A stretch of DNA of 8,550 bases. Source: an uncultured Rikenellaceae bacterium (GTDB lineage Bacteria; Bacteroidota; Bacteroidia; Bacteroidales; Rikenellaceae). Made by a program: the position numbers and the translations under genes. The stretch is from NCBI GenBank assembly GCA_949284665.1, contig CASDWR010000183.1, positions 1-8,550 of the forward strand. Reading direction: 5' to 3'. The notes under the pieces were generated by a model. The model had not been told where the DNA came from. It saw only the letters and a program-made list of their open reading frames with translations, and searched no databases. Shown here one piece after another: positions 7,173 through 8,550 of the stretch (positions are counted from its first letter, which is position 1; each line of letters begins with the position of its first letter).

Positions 7173-7529
7173 CCGATTCGTTGTCGAAACATTTTTCAGC
7201 CCGTTTCCGGCAGGGATCCCTTGTGGCATGCCGAATACGGTTTTGAGGACGTTTCGTCCTTTGATATGTCGATCGGCCGTACCGAATCGATGGGAATACC
7301 GTCGGATTTTTCGATTTTGCCTGTTCTTGAAGAGTATAGGGCACGGCTCTGCAAATTCAGATTAGGGAACGTCCTGCATCCACCTTACGGTATCTTTATA
7401 GAAGAAAAGATACGGCTCGGCATGGCAAAGACATGGAAACGTTGTTCTCATTTGCGCGCTCGCCTTTTTGTCTCTTTGTTTGAAATGGAAGTCGGTTCAG
7501 TATAGTCAGATGCGAAAACCGTATTTTTG
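7173..7529 (+). other. Region without a confident gene; unassigned open frame to 7505
   Basis: No known gene or RNA is recognisable. The frame of the preceding nucleotidyltransferase stays open after its TAA for 110 further codons, to TAG at 7503-7505. The first ATG in this stretch is at 7266 and would give 79 residues (MSIGRTESMGIPSDFSILPV...). The early half has codons much like the neighbouring genes; the later half uses more AGA, TTA, AGG and ATA and reads less like protein. It could be a small unknown gene, a decayed C-terminal extension of the upstream gene, or a chance frame. I see no strong intrinsic terminator after 7172. Confidence 0.25.
7208..7290. repeat. Cluster of short inverted repeats downstream of the nucleotidyltransferase
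   Basis: Three inverted repeats follow each other. AGGGATCCCT is a 10-base palindrome at 7212-7221, flanked by CGGCA (7208-7212) and TGCCG (7229-7233). AGGACG-TTT-CGTCCT forms a 6-base stem with a 3-base loop at 7246-7260. TCGATCGG-CCGTA-CCGAATCGA forms an 8-base stem with one bulged A at 7269-7290. None is followed by a real T-run, so this does not look like a standard intrinsic terminator, but RNA structure here could still stop or protect the upstream transcript. Confidence 0.35.
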
Positions 7530-7561
7530 TTTGCCTCTGTATCCACCTTTTACTATCTTTG
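7530..7561 (+). promoter_or_regulatory. Bacteroidota-type promoter of the WG-repeat gene
   Basis: TTTG at 7530-7533, a 20-base spacer, and TATCTTTG at 7554-7561 match the Bacteroides -33/-7 consensus (TTTG, about 19-22 bases, TAnnTTTG) at both elements. Transcription would begin near 7568, giving a leader of about 100 bases before the ATG at 7670. The leader includes a small potential stem, CGGCG (7601-7605) with CGCCG (7615-7619). Confidence 0.72.
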
Positions 7562-7669
7562 CTAACCCGGCGACTTTTTGTTCTATTGGACGACAAGATA
7601 CGGCGAGTCTGTTCCGCCGCTGTCTGTTTCGGAAAATCGGGGAAGAGTTGCCCGTAATATATTATGTGT

Positions 7670-8550
7670 ATGATTATGAAACGACTGATCCTGTTTTTAT
7701 TACTTGCAATCGCAATACCGCAGTCCATACGGGCCTATTGGTACAAGACAGCGGCGACCAATGGGAAATATGGTTATATGGAGAGATCAGAAAGGAACAA
7801 GAAATATTCCACAGCGTGGAAAATCCCCCCGATATTCGAGGAATGTGCCTATGCCATCGACGAAAAAGGAGGGATTGCCGCTGCGAAAGTGGACGGGAAG
7901 TGGGGATTCGTCAACCCGAAAGGGACTTTTGTTATTCCGGCCATTTATGACAAGGTGCCTGTGGACGACATTTCGAGTTATCGTTATACGGAAGGCAGGC
8001 AGTTAATAGCAGTCTGTTACGAAGGGAGTTGGGGGGCGATCGATTTGAATGGCCGTTTTGTCATCCTTCCTTGTTATGAAAAGATGGGATTTAATATAAC
8101 CACCCGAATAAAGGGGTTTCCGTTGCTTGTTTATCGTGACGGAGTTGCCCAATATGTGTTGGATACGGGAGAGCCGGTTTTGGTGACCGGGAGTCCGGAA
8201 GGAGGCGAGGTAGAGTGTTTTGGAAAGATGGATGAACGTGCGGCGATGCTTTTCCCCGTGAGGGAGGACGGGAAATGGGGGTATGTGAATGCCTCGGGGA
8301 AATATATGATAGCGCCCCGATTGGATGCCCCGTGTGACTGGCATTCGGATTGTGCGATCGTCGGACAAAATGGTAAATTCGGGGTGATTGATTGCTTGTT
8401 CGACACATTGATTCCTGCCGAATACGACAAAATCGAATGTCGGGGTTCTTCGCACGGGATTTTCTTCTGCGTTTCGCGCAATGGTCGCTATGGTGCATTG
8501 GCTCCTGACGGCAGTGTCATCGTGCCAGTAAGGAAAAAGACGAAGGACAA
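7670..8550 (+). CDS. Secreted WG-repeat protein, C-terminal part beyond the window
   Basis: An open frame of 293 codons that runs through the right edge with no stop. The N-terminus is a clear Sec signal peptide (MIMKRLILFLLLAIAIP..., likely cut after 'SIRA' near residue 22), so the protein is exported. The mature part is made of WG repeats, a beta-rich repeat family that often lies on the outside of Bacteroidota cells and whose role is generally unknown. Clear units include 'DGKWGFVNPKGTFVIPAIYD' (about 75-94), 'EGSWGAIDLNGRFVILPCY' (about 118-136), 'DGKWGYVNASGKYMIAPRL' (about 200-218), 'NGKFGVIDCLFDTLIPAEYD' (about 234-253) and 'NGRYGALAPDGSVIVPV' (about 271-287). A weaker first unit starts at 'NGKYGYM' (31). 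A second possible start is the ATG at 7676. No partner gene is visible; it has its own promoter. Confidence 0.88.
   Translation, partial: MIMKRLILFLLLAIAIPQSIRAYWYKTAATNGKYGYMERSERNKKYSTAWKIPPIFEECAYAIDEKGGIAAAKVDGKWGFVNPKGTFVIPAIYDKVPVDDISSYRYTEGRQLIAVCYEGSWGAIDLNGRFVILPCYEKMGFNITTRIKGFPLLVYRDGVAQYVLDTGEPVLVTGSPEGGEVECFGKMDERAAMLFPVREDGKWGYVNASGKYMIAPRLDAPCDWHSDCAIVGQNGKFGVIDCLFDTLIPAEYDKIECRGSSHGIFFCVSRNGRYGALAPDGSVIVPVRKKTKD

Noticed and set aside
6403..7344. A 313-residue minus-strand open frame opposite the nucleotidyltransferase gene
   Set aside because: Its composition is dominated by Arg, Pro, Ser, Thr and His with no domain-like pattern. It lies antisense to a gene with a clear catalytic signature, and runs through the AT-rich divergent promoter region.
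7173..7529. Possible tRNA or CRISPR repeats in the gene-poor stretch
   Set aside because: No cloverleaf or T-loop GTTCGA-type arm in a suitable context and no regularly spaced direct repeats were found by eye.
7396..7728. A 110-residue minus-strand open frame near the WG-repeat promoter
   Set aside because: It has no recognisable pattern and overlaps the promoter, leader and signal-peptide start of the well-supported WG-repeat gene.
7468..7950. A 160-residue plus-strand open frame overlapping the start of the WG-repeat gene
   Set aside because: It is in a different frame from the WG-repeat gene, contains its promoter inside, and lacks protein-like features; the signal peptide and repeats support the other frame.

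Overview
The window looks like chromosomal DNA from a member of the Bacteroidota, probably Bacteroidales. The evidence is the Bacteroidota-type promoter pattern (TTTG, about 20 bases, TAnnTTTG) seen clearly at 7530-7561, the lack of Shine-Dalgarno sites before the genes, a Cys-18 lipoprotein adaptor next to a TolC-like protein, and WG-repeat and nucleotidyltransferase genes of kinds I associate with gut Bacteroidales. I cannot give a genus.

The left three quarters (1-6335, minus strand) is one tripartite RND efflux operon, read right to left: TolC-like outer-membrane factor (4848-6335), lipoprotein periplasmic adaptor (3739-4818), complete RND permease (477-3533), and a second RND permease whose first 154 codons are in the window and which runs off the left edge (1-464). 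Spacings are 29, 205 and 12 bases. Together they would form an envelope-spanning pump. Two consecutive permease genes suggest a mixed (MdtBC-like) inner-membrane trimer, though this is inference. No regulator lies in the window; a candidate promoter and a perfect inverted repeat sit upstream of the operon at 6374-6419.

The right quarter is on the plus strand. A 240-base divergent intergenic region (6336-6575) leads into a 198-residue protein with the G-S...D-x-D...D signature of a DNA-polymerase-beta-like nucleotidyltransferase (6576-7172). Then comes a stretch of about 500 bases with no confident gene (7173-7669). It holds a cluster of inverted repeats, an unassigned open frame in phase with the nucleotidyltransferase, and the best promoter of the window. 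That promoter drives a secreted WG-repeat protein (7670 onward) cut by the right edge.

I see no CRISPR array, tRNA, rRNA, insertion sequence or phage gene. The window is mostly recognisable; the least explained parts are the 205-base gap inside the efflux operon, the divergent nucleotidyltransferase, and the region after it.
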